A stretch of DNA of 64,000 nt from Ulva prolifera (taxonomy: Eukaryota; Chlorophyta; Ulvophyceae; Ulvales; Ulvaceae), in contig CM041199.1 of assembly GCA_023078555.1 (NCBI GenBank), positions 7,383,315 to 7,447,314 of the forward strand, read 5' to 3'. The notes beneath the pieces are model-generated. The model saw only the letters and a list, made by a program, of their open reading frames with translations. It had not been told where the DNA came from and did not search any database. The position numbers and the translations under genes were made by a program. Positions 46,904 through 58,691 of the stretch are shown piece by piece (positions within the stretch are counted from its first letter, which is position 1; each line of letters opens with the position of its first letter).

Positions 46904-49900
46904 CACGCCCGAAATGCCCTTGAACGAAAGCGTGACGAAAGCGTGACTGAACTATGCGTTTATCTCTTCATATCTATCTGCGTTGCCATCTTGGAAGCTG
47001 AAGGCAGATACGAATGAGAACGCTCAAGTGGTCGAGCTAGTCTGGAATTCGACACGAGTGCACAGAGGAAGCATTCCCGGCTACAACTGATATCGTGATG
47101 CACAGCGCCTTTCGATCATCTGCATGAGCTGTCAATGTCGTTTCGGCTTTCGTGTTCCTGATGCCATGTACGGTGCCGTGTAGGGCTGCGACCTGATGCC
47201 CCGAAAACGCGCTTCACTGCAAACCACCTTGGCAAGCTTAGCTGACGCACATTCCATATTTCGAGGCTGCGTGACAGCATAAAAAAGCCGCCCACTCAAC
47301 AGTCACCCGTTCTGTTAGCATTTCCTTGTACATGATCGGTTTTTCTGCACCCCGATCAACTCAGCCATAATGCCTCAGCCGGCACTCCCATACTTCCGCA
47401 GGCCCGATTGCCTACATACGCAGTCGTGCATGTGCCATGATATTTCGCTATCACGGTCTTTGAAGTCATCGGTTATTAGCGGCAGCCCTTAGACGACACG
47501 GCAGACTTCTACTGGTGTCAGCGTGCTGTTGTCTTCATGCCAACGTCGCAGCATCTTGTCGACGTCCTGCCACAGAGCCAGAAGCAGCACAACCACAGGG
47601 CATATGAGCAGCCGATTATTCACAAGCCCCGCCCCTAGCTTGCCAGCATGTAATGTATTCCTGTCAGTGAGTGCTTTGGGTACCATCTGGATGTGTATCT
47701 GCATGGAGGGTCAAAACTTGGGCCTACCCTCTCCAGCGGCGATCAGGGCATACCATAGATTGCTGCGACACATGCAAATTTGCGAAAGGTTTAGGTACTT
47801 GTATCAGGGCCTTATGGCTGCAGTTTTCGCCGCTGTGCTTCATTGCACAGCCACACAGCATGGCGATGTGAGCGGTGAAAGGCAAGATGCAAGTCACGGA
47901 AGCTGCTCTGCGGCCACAGGTGAACATACAGCTTACAAAGGGATCTATTCGTGCAGCACATGCCCGTCGGCACTGTAACACAGTAGGTCAATCGCCCTGG
48001 GTGACCTGGTGTTTCCAACCCAGTCGAAGCTCTACATGTACACGCACTGCTGGCAGCCTACCCGCAGCAGCTCCGCAGCAGTCTAGATCGTGTGCATGTG
48101 GACTGTGCACACAAGTGGAACCATCGCAAAGAAGCCACTGCTCCAGTACGGCCTCGTCAGCAGCTGCTGTGGCAATACAGTGGCAAAGCGAACGCATCAC
48201 TGCTCTGCAGTTGCAACTTATTTCGGCTCAAAGTGATTTGAGTATGTGCAGAAGGTTTTCCTGATACTGCTGCAGTGCAAAATCGCCAAGGCTGATGTCA
48301 GGGCCACTAGCATGAGCGTGACGAAATGCCTGCTGCCTTGTCACCTCTCACTGATAGGTGCACAGTACGCTCGTAAGCCTGGGCCGGGCAAGCCTGCTGT
48401 GGTGCTCTGCCATGCCCTTTGAGTGCCGATGCAGCTACAGCCACAAAAGCATGCGTGCTGCTAAGGCACCTGGAGCACTGCATCCGTCGCAAGAGTAGGC
48501 TGTGCCATGTTTGCTATGGCAGCATCAGCCAAAGGTACCACCTACCGCTGGGACCGGGACCGCTGTTTGATCGCCACACTGTGTCGGGGTGCTGAATGCA
48601 GTCCAGGCCCCCACTGAGCTCAGAAGCCTGCTCGGCGCACTCACTGCAGTAAAGTAAAGTAAATCTGAATTTACTGAGCGGTATCCTATTGGACATTGAC
48701 AACTGCGAGTTAACGGGACCACATATGCAGTTTTGCCTTGTCTGCTTGGGTGCTTTTTTCGGTCGTTCTGGAGCTGTCAATGCCCGCGTGCATATGCAGC
48801 CATGCACACACAAGACCCAAATACATGTAGAACAAGCACATTGGCCCTGGTTTGGTGTATCAGGCTTTGGCGGGTGTTTCCGGGAGGGCTGTGGTGCGAG
48901 CTCGTGCCTAGTGCCACGATGAGTGAGTGGGTTTACCAGTGGATTCCGAGAACCGGCAGCATGCCCGGCCTCTGTCCTTTTGAGGTAAATGCAGACACAG
49001 ATCAATGCAGACACTCGCAGATGAACAACCTCGTGCCTGCTCTTCTAATCCAGACTGTTTCTTAGTCCGCCCCCCACACCTCCAGATGTGGGCAGAGCCG
49101 CGGTCCCCGAGTCGGAGGTGGCCATGACTTGGGACTGGCGCACCCTGCATCCCTCTGACCTCTCCCTCACTGTGGCGAAGTGGTCCGCTTCCATGTGGTC
49201 CTTGGACTGCCCTGGTGCGTACAGGGCTGCAAGGGTAGCCAGCCAAAGCTTAAGGCAGTGTAATGCGGTCTGGCAGTGCAATCCCATCTCACACACTTGT
49301 GTATGCTACCTTGAGAAGTTTCATGTGCACGGGCGTCTGCTCTGCACAGGCATCTGTCCTCACCATATCAACTATAGGGAAGCAGAAGAGGTCAGACTAA
49401 CTGGCCTGGCCAGCTTGCATGCAGGAATCGCTGCAGATCAGCTGTGAGGCCATGGCTCTAATGTTCAGCAGAGCGTACATTTCTGTAGCGTGTTTGATGA
49501 TATGGTGTGACTTACGTTCACGGCTGCTGATGTTGTACGGCCAGTCTGTGGCTGGTCATATCTGATCGCAGGCTGCATGTGACTGACGTCAACTGCAGGT
49601 GATGTGAGGTGAGCCAGTGCTGCATCTCTGCCGCAGTGTATGGTGCTCAGCCAACGCTCCGCCACGTGACGAACGTGAATGCAGGCAGTGTGCACATGGC
49701 TCTACTACTGCTACATCGATGTCGAGTGCGCAAGTGAACGCCGCTGACTGAGTGCTGGTCAGGTGGTGGCTCGCTGCACTGCTGGTGCCGAAGCTAGCTG
49801 AACTCGTATGCATTCGCTGATGAATTTGACGAGGGCTGGCCGCAGAGACTGTGTCGGTGACACGCGGGAATTTGCTGTGGCAGCGGAGGATGCACATGAC

Positions 49901-50211
49901 GCAATCTGCAGATCACAGGATATCGCTACAACGAGTTCCGCGGTATCCGCGGGAGCGCGATGAACCCCTGCTTCTCACCACCTGCCATCGCGAAAGGCAG
50001 CCGTGCTGCATGACGAGCACCGAACAAACGGTCTCAAAGTAGAAAATCTACTGCGCCACTTATGCGCAAGGGCGGTATGAGAATGGTCCCGCTGATTAGC
50101 ATTGCGTCGGCTAGTGCTGGCAAGTGCATGATGGCAATTGTCTGCGCAAAGGAACAGCACACGTGACGTGAGCACGCGCATGCCATGGCACTCGTGCGGG
50201 AGTAACAAATG
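46904..50211. other. Long interval without a recognised gene
   Basis: About 3.3 kb of short frames on both strands. A 71-codon minus-strand frame at 47489-47704 has one clear hydrophobic segment but no family resemblance. Contains copy 2 of the dispersed repeat (48647-48729). Confidence 0.4.
48647..48729 (+). repeat. Dispersed ~80-base repeat, copy 2
   Basis: Same orientation and colinear with 17588-17667. Here the start carries an extra AAGTA unit (AGTAAAGTAAAGTA). Intergenic. See copy 1 for shared anchors. Confidence 0.7.
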
Positions 50212-50433
50212 CTACAACTTTGTCCGTGCTGCAGATTCGAATTTGGCGGACTGATGCAGCGTGATTTTGATCACAGTGGCTCTGCTGTTGACCATCAGTC
50301 GTACCTTGGTGGCTTTGACGTCGCCACGCATGCCAGCCTGCATGTTCGCTGAAGAAGCCTCTTCCCATCCAAGGACGCCGAGAGATTCTTCCAGGCTGTG
50401 TATATCTGCTATCAGCCCAAGTGTGTCATACAT
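50212..50433 (-). CDS. Possible exon, unrecognised
   Basis: A 73-codon frame starting MYDTLGLIADIHSLEESLGV with coding-like composition (Glu/Ala/Lys balance, amphipathic). It would be a first exon divergent from the S40-like gene, with 117 bases between the two ATGs. I could not find convincing downstream exons, and no family is assigned. Confidence 0.3.
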   Translation of the reverse strand: MYDTLGLIADIHSLEESLGVLGWEEASSANMQAGMRGDVKATKVRLMVNSRATVIKITLHQSAKFESAARTKL

Positions 50434-50550
50434 AAGTGTACACCTCCATCCTAGCGGTCACACCGTCAGTGTCGTTCTCCCGCAAGGCGCGCATCAGCGG
50501 CAACACCGCTAACAGCATATTCTTGTTCCGGCCACGGCGACCTAGCAGAC

Positions 50551-51540
50551 ATGGCTGACGAAATATTTGACTTTGAGCTAGATGGAGTGGACGGCGGGCT
50601 GTTGGCCCCGGAGCCTCAGCTGCGCCAACGTGCAGAGAGTCAGGCTGGTGCGACCAATGACCCGCACTCTTCTTGCGTCCTCCGTCTTGTAGCCCTATAC
50701 TGGAGCCGTATTGCCTGACATGGGGCTGTGCGTGCAGATGCAGTTGCGCTGGCGACCCCGAATACCGCGCAAGACGACCCGATGCCAGCGTCTGGTAGCG
50801 GAGCTCTGGTGCGCATACCGCCAGTAACGATGGATGCGTGCTAGTCATGAACAGTGCCGGCATCAACAGCGCCACTTTGTTTTCACACTGCCGTGCGAAA
50901 CGTTCGTCTCTCTGCGAGAATGGCCTCGTGTACCGTAGATGTTTGTTCAATCGAAGCCGTCCAGCAGCGCATGGTCACGCTCATAGCAACTGAAGCATAT
51001 TGAAACTAGCAAGAGACTGCCGTGGGTGTGCAGGCTTCATCTGTCCCGATCTCAATCCCAGCGCAGCTCTCGTTTCGGCGCCGGAAAGGCAACGATATAG
51101 CACAAGCACCGGACCCGGAAGCTTTTGTTCCTCCTCATACGCTGTCTCAGCAAGCGGCGCTAGCGGAGTCTCTTCCGCTGTCCTCTTCGTCTCGCATTCG
51201 TACGCGCAACAAGGTGTTCACGTCCATGGGTTACCTCCCTACTAATTGCCAACAAGGATTCCTGGTCTCGCGCACTAGTGATCGTGGTGTTCCGCCATAC
51301 CAGCCCAGCAGCAGCGCATCTGTTCCACCTCAGTCTGCGTTTGCAGCAGCAGCGGCGAGAAGCAGTGGAGGCTCTGCCCGGGTGGTCACAGTCAACACCC
51401 GAGCTGATCCTGGGGACTCAGGTTCAGACCAGTCCACACCATTAGCAAGGAGCACACGAGATATCGGCCGCACTACCACCGGATTATCCATTGCCGCAGC
51501 AATACCTGAACGAGATGACCTTGAAGCCCCATCCCTGTGA
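50551..51540 (+). CDS. S40-like senescence regulator (DUF584) homologue
   Basis: Exons 50551-50647, 50738-50808 and 51034-51540 join to 224 aa. The head is acidic (MADEIFDFELDGVDG). The middle shows a spaced motif set of the plant S40/DUF584 family: VPISIPAQ (plants: PVNIP), FVPPHTLSQQ (plants: VPPHE-LA) and RTRNKVFTSMGYL (plants: RVRNA-TGF). The tail is Ser/Ala/Arg-rich and low complexity. In land plants these small proteins are induced in senescence and stress; molecular function is unknown. Exon 1 ends at G|GTGCGA and exon 2 at CTG|GTGCGC, both matching the donor type used elsewhere in this window. An alternative earlier donor in exon 2 (G|GTAGCG) would switch exon 3 to a frame closing at 51245 and lose the motifs. 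Assignment rests on short motifs, so it is moderate. Confidence 0.62.
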
Positions 51541-51544
51541 TATG

Positions 51545-51572
51545 CCCCCCCCCCCCCCCCCCCCCCCCCCCC
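51545..51572 (+). repeat. Homopolymer run of 28 C
   Basis: An uninterrupted C run begins 4 bases after the stop of the S40-like gene, so it probably sits in the 3' untranslated region. The transcript would carry poly-C; the opposite strand is a G run able to form quadruplexes. Confidence 0.9.
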
Positions 51573-54500
51573 ACCCAGTAACATGAACATTTTTAGTCGT
51601 GCCTCTAATGAAAAACTGCAGGCGTTGCCTGCATCCAAACGGGGTGATTCGGATTCTTATTTGCCATATTCACCTGCTGGCATGGTAGCCGTGTGTTGAC
51701 GTCCTGCCTGTGGTGAAAATGAGAGCGGTGATGTAGCCTCAGCAGCTGTTGGGCAGGGCCAATGCACATGGGGTTCCGTAGGGGGCACTTGACTTGCTCT
51801 GGCCGCGGCTGCTGGATAAGCAGTGAGGTCATTGCCGGCTGCTTGGCAGGACTGAGCAAGTATTGGGGTGGATGATGCCTACCTGGCGGTGTGTTGGCAC
51901 CGTGGTGTCCGCACGCAGTTCACCACACCAGGCAAAGGCCCTTGACCGTGTATGGCAATGCTGCAGCAGCGTTCAGGGCTGAAGTTATTTCATAAAGGCA
52001 CTAATGCGTCTTGTGGAGCAAAGCCGATGCGCTGCGAGTGTTGCAGCCTCAACAAGCCGCCTACAACAGGTCCTACAGCCTGAGGCGAGGCGCGGCTCAG
52101 CGTGTGCATGTGCGCCATTTTAATACTCACGTGGGTGTATGTGTCATTGGTGGCCAACGAAGAGGCCGGCGGCAGTGGCGAAAACTGTTTGCTGGTGCTG
52201 ACTGGCAATTCAGCATGGGCGTAGGTGTATTTTGGGTGAACAAATCACAGGAAAAGAGAATGTAGGAGTAGTGCCGTCGGAGTGTGACAAACCAGTAATG
52301 TTGATAGTTTATGTCCCCTGGTGCTCGGGGTGATCGGCAATAATAAGACTAGTCTATGGGATTGGTCGGAGTGGGTGATCGGAAGGTTGTGTGCCTGCCA
52401 AAACACATTCGTCCGAGTGTGTGCAGGCTTCAGGAATGGAATGGTTGCCATCAATGCTGTTTGTAGCGTGTTGTGGAGCCCTTGTAAATGGTTTGCCGCA
52501 GACTGTTCTTACTTGCATGACTGTAAAACCTCCTAGAGCTCTTCTGCGGTCACGTTACAGCTACTGTGCTTCCACAAGCACACGCAGTATCATGATTGGT
52601 GGGTACGATCTGCTGCATGAATATTAAAATCCCTTTGATTTCGCTCGAGATCTTCAGTAATTGTGGACCGTCCATCTTAATGTGTACATGCATTGAGTGG
52701 CTACGTGAAATGCTCAACCTGGCGACCAAGCACGTGAAGTGCACGTCGACACAACATCCTGTCGGTGACTTCAGGATCCTGGCTTGATTGCTGGCTCAAT
52801 ATGGTGTTATGTTTTTTGTCAGGCCATCTTCTGTTGATGCAGCTGCCTGTAACCAGTACCTCCGCACTGACTCCCGCACGACGATAATGCAATCTCAAAA
52901 CTATCAATGGCGCTGTCATTAAGTTTCTGTGCTCAGCGCAACGGGCATTTCGTCGAGGCTATCCTGATCCTTACCGGCGCAGTGTTCTCGACATTGAATA
53001 CGTGGCGCGGTGCTGTGGCACGTAATTTTGTTTCCTTAACACCTCTTTGACCGGTGGCATGTGCTCGCGCCATGATCGCAGAGAATTTCTTGCGAAGAGG
53101 GCGGCACGTCTCGACCTCAGCAGAAATCTTACCTATGCCCCAGCTTGCAAGTTGGGCTTCCATGGGGAGATCATGTCGAGAAGACCTACACTACTGAAGA
53201 TGAAATCACATCAAGACATCGCTCTGTGCAGCCTCAACACGTAGTTCTGCAGCTTTGCCCACCTTGAGTTGCAGCTTCTGCTTCTGTGTGGCAGGTAGTC
53301 ACTTGAGACTCGTATGGGTCCCCTGCAACACATAAATCAATTTGAGAGGCTCAGATTTCATTGATATCAATCTACAATGGGCGTGACTCGGTGCAACTTT
53401 ATTATCAATTTTCAGCTTCCCAGGTGTGACCTCGTATATGTGACCTGTTTCAGCTGTACTTCTTCGGTCCCGGCGTTATCTCGAGATAGAAACCGTGCTC
53501 AGAAAAAGTCACAATGTATGTCAGCTGATCAAACTCCACTCAATCCTTCTTCTACTGCAGGAATGCTAAACACCTCCATCATGCAAGCTGGCTCTGGAGT
53601 GGTCCAATCTGGCCGCTCAAGCCATCGTGTAGTTTAGAGCTGGCGCAGTAGCCATGGAGAACCCAATCTGTAACTTAATATGGGTCGTTGTGACAGCTTG
53701 CACACTACATGTGGCCAAAGAGTATCGGGGTCATGGCTATGTGTGATCACAAGTGGCCCGACAGTGGTTGCAGTGTGGCCTTAAGCCTGGGTGTGTGTGA
53801 TAAAATCTACGCCCACAAGCATGATACGCTGGACCTGTCTTGATCTGCTATACTTGGAAGCTATTCAATACCAGTCTCGTTGCATTGCATTGCAAGTTCT
53901 GTTGCGAGGTTCAGCATGCTGCTCAAGTGAATGCTCACGGGACTCTGCTATGTGCGGCATGCTGCCATGAACTATGGCGTAGCAAACACCCTGCCAGCGC
54001 GTCGACATGCGCATGCTGCATAACAGACTCATTCTGCGCGATAGGCAGGTGCTGCATGGCAGCTGGCATGCGGACACACAGACCTCCTTTTTTGCCTACA
54101 CTTGTATGCAGCATTTGCCCGTGCATTGCAAGATGCAAGTGTATTGCACATGCCGTTTGCAAGCACCAACCTCACTTTCAAACCTTTGGAAGCGTGTGAA
54201 TTGTGTCGGGGCAGTGGAGCAGGTGCGGAATGAGCATCACCCCTGCATGCCTCAAGGACACCTCCAAGAGCTACCCTTGCACATCAATGTCAATTCAGGG
54301 CTGTAAGGCATGTGTTTACTCTGACATTCAACCGTGGAAACAAAGTTGATGGGCTTCATGCAACATAATGGTCCCCAGCAAGCATGCAGCAGAGACAAAG
54401 CAGCTGCAAAGAGGTGCCTACACAAAGTAGCAAGGCAGCCGCGTCGAGATGCCTGGATCTATCAGTGTGCCTCACTTTCCACTGCAGGGTGCCACAGAGG

Positions 54501-54967
54501 CTGCATCACTACAGAGTAATGGTAACACATACTGAGCTTATGTGGGAACCAAGTGTTACAGAATCATTGGTACCCCCTCATCACCACAGGTCAGGCGGTC
54601 CCGTCAGCGACATTGTGCCAGGCACATAACCAGCACACCGGCATGGTGGCATGGACAGGCATGTGTGTTTTCAAAAGCGAGAACCCGGTCCATGCTGAAA
54701 ACACAGGTTCACATCAGTGTCTTGCTCACAGGCATCGCAAATATGATCACTGGACTGTCAGTCGGCAACTCCCCACCTTATGCCAGCATTACATGCCACG
54801 CGCCAGACTGGTGAGAATCTGCAGTACCTGGAACAGTGCAGATAACAAACAACAGTAGTGACGCGTCCACCGGAGGGCATGTGCATCACAGGATCCCGAA
54901 ACACAAGGTGCCCCGACACCAGCAGTGGCGGGTTTTGCAGGTCAGCTATCCTCAAATGCTGCTCAAC
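51573..54967. other. Interval without a recognised gene
   Basis: Numerous 60-120 codon frames on both strands, none with a recognisable signature. No tandem repeat or mobile element is evident. Confidence 0.4.
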
Positions 54968-55609
54968 TCAAACACCATGTCCCCAGAGCCCCAGCTGAAG
55001 TCGAATCCTGGCGCCATTGTGGCGTGTAGCAGCGCCAGGCTCTGAAAGCACGCCCACAAGCTGGGCCAGCACGGGCACAGCAGCTTCTCTGCACTGGCTG
55101 ATAGAAGAAACGCGGTCGCCGATGCCTGCACAGATGACAGCATAAAGGAGAAGTTCTGACGCATCTCTGATCACGGTGTCAGCACCTGCATGAGCAGGGC
55201 ACGACGAGGAGTGTACATCAGGCAGGAGCCCCCACCTCACCTTTCCTGCCAGCATGCACCAAAGAGGGGCCCAGTCACCATGATGGATCACATTGTGTCT
55301 GAGGGCCCCTGCGAGCCAAGTGTGTTTAGCGGCTCCATGGTTGTGCAGGTTCAACTCCCAGGACAACCTACATCACATATTGAAGTTTACTCACAGCACT
55401 GCACATGAAGGCTCCACAAGACGTAGATCGCTGGTGGAGCTTGCTCCAGCTGCCAGCAGAACGAAAGCTGTACAGAAACCGCCAGCGCAAGCATCAACTG
55501 ACACTAACACAGCCGTGTTTGCTTGCACAGCACCGTAGGCGACGAATGAAACAGGGAATGCTCGTGTGTGTGGTAACGTATGCTCACCTACTCGAAGTTG
55601 TGTTCGCAA
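54968..55609 (-). CDS. Possible exons of an unrecognised minus-strand gene
   Basis: Two minus-strand stretches look more protein-like than their surroundings. One is 55391-55609 (AVQANTAVLVSVDACAGGFC onward). The other is 54968 to about 55195 (DTVIRDASELLLYAVICAGI, then REAAVPVLAQLVGVLSEPGA), which is helical and could be repeat-type. I cannot define splice sites or a family. Reported as a lead only. Confidence 0.25.
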
Positions 55610-55880
55610 TGGAACTCACATGCGAAACAGAGGGCAAGAGCCTTGAATGCACATCACCTGTGTACAGACATGTGAACACACGTAGACTCCGCAGTAGCGA
55701 CGGTATCTAGAAACTCGGTCATCATTGAGTTTTAGCAATGAAAACGCAAGCACAGGTTCATTTGATGGCATTGCACTCCCAACGGCATGCAAGAACAGCT
55801 GAGCATACACGTGCGCAGGTGCACGCACTCAGCTTGGACACAGGAGGTGTGGCGACGCACCCAGCACATGGGGGAATGTG

Positions 55881-58685
55881 TTACAGTCCTCCGCCGGCTG
55901 GTGATCTCTGTGATGCTCCTGGATATTTCAAAAGTTCACAGCCTTCGATGTTAATGTGCATCAGCGGCCCGCGATCACGGATACTCTTCGGGAGGTGTGT
56001 GAGAACTATACACCCGCTGAGGTCGAGGTGTGCCAGCTGGGTGCAGTCACCGATCCGCTGTGGGAGCTCGGTCAGGCGCTGGCACTGGCTGAGGTTGAGG
56101 TGTGCCAGCTGGGTGCAGTCACCGATCCTCTTTGGGAGCTCGGTCAGGCCCTTGCACCAGCTGAGCTTGAGGTGTGCCAGCTGGGTGCAGTCACCGATCC
56201 TATCTGGGAGCTCGTTCAGGCCCATGCACCCGCTGAGGTTGAGGTGCGCCAGCTGGGCGCAGTCACCGATCGCCTCCGGGAGGTGCGTGAGCATTCCGCA
56301 CCCGCTCAAGTCGAGGCGTGTAAGCTGGCCGAGATCGCAGACCGGGTCCGGCAGGCCTGTGAGACTGCGGCACTTGCTCAGGTTGACTTGCACCAGATGG
56401 CTGCAGTTGCTGATCCTGTCTGGCAGCTGCTTGAGCCTTGAACACTGTATCATGGCGAGGCTTGCCAGGTGGCTGCAGTCGCACAAGCTGTCCGGCAAGT
56501 CTGTGATGAGCGCACAAGCCCGGAGTGATAGACGTGTCAGCTGGTTGCATTTGCCAATGCTGGTCGGCAACTGCATCACTTTCGAGAGCGACAGATCTTC
56601 TAAGTGGCCCATGGCAAGAAGATGATCGAGCACTGATGAAACTCCCGTACAGTCAATCAAGCTGAGATACTTCAACCTCGGAGTTTGTGATGCTTTTCGC
56701 GCTTGGAGAAGGTCAGTGACATCAGCTCCACTTGCGGAAAAGTACCGCAGCCTGAGCATCTCTGGCCATCTGGCTTGGATCTTCCCCCGCCCGGTGCTTC
56801 CTGCAGTACTAGTCGCAGCCTCACGATCGGCACTGTCAATGATGCATGCCCGCAGCTGTTCCGCGCCAGCGCAGCCAGCCAGAACCTGTCCCGGTTCTTG
56901 AGTGCTGATGTATCGCACAGAAGCTGCGTCAGCTTCGCTTCTGGAGTCAAACAGGCGCCTCGCGTTGGGCTCCCGTGCGAGGTATTGTGCCACACGGTGA
57001 ATAACAGGGTGCATGTAGTACAGAGGTGTCGCCCACGTGTCATGAACTCTCTGCCGCTCCACTGACACGAGACTCCGCTGCACCAGCTCGAACAGCTTGG
57101 ATCTCGCTGCTTGCATGCTGTGTGGCGAGTGCAGGGGCGCGTGCGTGGCAAAGAGGTGCACGAGCACGTCCTCCTCCACCCGTTCCCCCTCCGCGAATGC
57201 AGCAAAGTCGATGAAGCACTGCCGCAACGGCGGCGGCAGCGCCTCGACGCTCGTGGCACATGCTCCAGATGCAGCGTCCTTCAGTTCATCGCGACGTTCA
57301 CGGAACTCTGTCAGGCATGTCTCCCACTCATCCCTGTCCCTGTGGCGGATTTCGGCGGCCAGGACCTGAAGCGCGAGGGGGATGCCGCCGCACTCCTTCA
57401 GCAGGCCTTCGAGGAGGCCCTGCTCATGCGCCGTGAACTTGGGCCGCTCTGGACCGAAGGCGCAGTTCTCGAACATAAGCTGTGCATGTTTGTGGCTGAG
57501 GGGTGGTAGCTCCACGACCCTGAGCTCGTCCATATCGGTGGCTGCCTTGTCGATGCAAACATCGGACAGCACGGCGCGCTCACGCGTCGTGATGATGAGC
57601 CGGCTGTCTTCATGGCAGCTCGAGGGGTCCGTTGCAAAGTTCAGCGACGCCACGACTGCATGCTTCTCACCAAGCCACACATCATCCAGCACCAGGAGCA
57701 CACTGCGGCCTGCCAGCCTCAGCCGATGAGCGAGGTCAGTCAGCCCACCCAACGCACTATCAAATGGAGGAGCAGCCTTCGGATACAGCTGCGCAAAGGC
57801 CGCTCGCAGCAGAGCAAGGGCCCATGCATCTGGGCCATGTTCTGGTATTTGCTTGCCGACGTTCAGCCAGACCGCTCCGTCGAACCGTGATCGGGCCCGC
57901 TCAAAGACTCCGCGGGCGATGATGGTCTTCCCGATGCCAGGCATGCCCACGATGCCGACATTGCGGGTGGTGGACAGCAGCCCGTCAATGTGGGGCACGA
58001 GGTCTTTGCAGTGCTGGAAGACACGCTCGTGTCGAGGTGGGCATGGAGGGGCGCGTTCGCCAGTGGGCGCGAAGGTGGGACAGAGCTCTGGTGGGGTGTA
58101 CTGGCTCTGATGCATGGCACGAGGCACCTCTTTTACTTGCGAGTCTCGAACGATCGCTTCCAGGTGATCAATCAAGTCAAGATGAAGAAAGGGCTTCAGC
58201 GCTTCAATCTGCTGCATTTTGCTTCTGCGTGGGAACCTCTGCCTCACCTGTTTCTTGATCCGCGATATGAAGCCGCCCTGAGCCACACGCTCATCAGCCA
58301 GGTCCTCCTCTTCTCTCTTGAGGAGCCACTGCTCTAGCTCCAGTATCGCGTCTTCAAGAATGCCAAAAAATTTGTCAGACTTAGTTGTGTACGTGCTGAA
58401 GCTGGTCAGACTTGCCATGCTGTCAAAGACGCCCGCAATGCGGAGAAGTCGTGGATCTGCCAGCATGCTGTGCAGCTCTTGCACGTCGTCTGGGTAGCCT
58501 GCAGTGGCTTGGAGTCGGCCCACCAACACCTTAATGGACTCTTCGACTGCCCACGCCATAGTGCCACCAATATTAATGGGTCGAACAGCACCATTCATCA
58601 AGGCCCTGAAGTCAATTTCGAGGTCTGATTTTGGAAGCTTGTGGCCGTGAGTCCTCGTCCTTGCTGATATATCTGCATGGCACAT
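55881..58685 (-). CDS. NB-ARC-LRR (NLR-type) protein 1
   Basis: Single-exon frame of 934 aa from the ATG at 58685; later ATGs near residues 30 and 43 are possible, and an upstream exon cannot be excluded. Domains: a helical N-terminal region of ~200 residues that is neither TIR nor an obvious RPW8 domain; then NB-ARC with P-loop GIVGMPGIGKT (~240-250), kinase-2 LLVLDDVW (~327), RNBS-B SRLIITTRER and GLPL-type GGIPLALQVL (~432); then a winged-helix segment with HLFATHAPLHSPHS and an MHD-position motif reading MHP (~555). About ten LRRs follow (~660-915) of the LTELPQRIGDCTQLAHLDLS type, several nearly identical at DNA level. Plant proteins of this build are ATP/ADP-switched immune receptors. 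That role here is inference; the architecture is what the sequence shows. A similar gene lies immediately upstream in the same orientation. Confidence 0.92.
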   Translation of the reverse strand: MCHADISARTRTHGHKLPKSDLEIDFRALMNGAVRPINIGGTMAWAVEESIKVLVGRLQATAGYPDDVQELHSMLADPRLLRIAGVFDSMASLTSFSTYTTKSDKFFGILEDAILELEQWLLKREEEDLADERVAQGGFISRIKKQVRQRFPRRSKMQQIEALKPFLHLDLIDHLEAIVRDSQVKEVPRAMHQSQYTPPELCPTFAPTGERAPPCPPRHERVFQHCKDLVPHIDGLLSTTRNVGIVGMPGIGKTIIARGVFERARSRFDGAVWLNVGKQIPEHGPDAWALALLRAAFAQLYPKAAPPFDSALGGLTDLAHRLRLAGRSVLLVLDDVWLGEKHAVVASLNFATDPSSCHEDSRLIITTRERAVLSDVCIDKAATDMDELRVVELPPLSHKHAQLMFENCAFGPERPKFTAHEQGLLEGLLKECGGIPLALQVLAAEIRHRDRDEWETCLTEFRERRDELKDAASGACATSVEALPPPLRQCFIDFAAFAEGERVEEDVLVHLFATHAPLHSPHSMQAARSKLFELVQRSLVSVERQRVHDTWATPLYYMHPVIHRVAQYLAREPNARRLFDSRSEADAASVRYISTQEPGQVLAGCAGAEQLRACIIDSADREAATSTAGSTGRGKIQARWPEMLRLRYFSASGADVTDLLQARKASQTPRLKYLSLIDCTGVSSVLDHLLAMGHLEDLSLSKVMQLPTSIGKCNQLTRLSLRACALITDLPDSLCDCSHLASLAMIQCSRLKQLPDRISNCSHLVQVNLSKCRSLTGLPDPVCDLGQLTRLDLSGCGMLTHLPEAIGDCAQLAHLNLSGCMGLNELPDRIGDCTQLAHLKLSWCKGLTELPKRIGDCTQLAHLNLSQCQRLTELPQRIGDCTQLAHLDLSGCIVLTHLPKSIRDRGPLMHINIEGCELLKYPGASQRSPAGGGL

Positions 58686-58691
58686 CCTCAC

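Noticed and set aside
55956-56441. 161-codon plus-strand frame with repeated CQLGAVTDPLWEL-like units
   Set aside because: It is the antisense of the LRR repeats of NLR 1; its periodicity comes from them.
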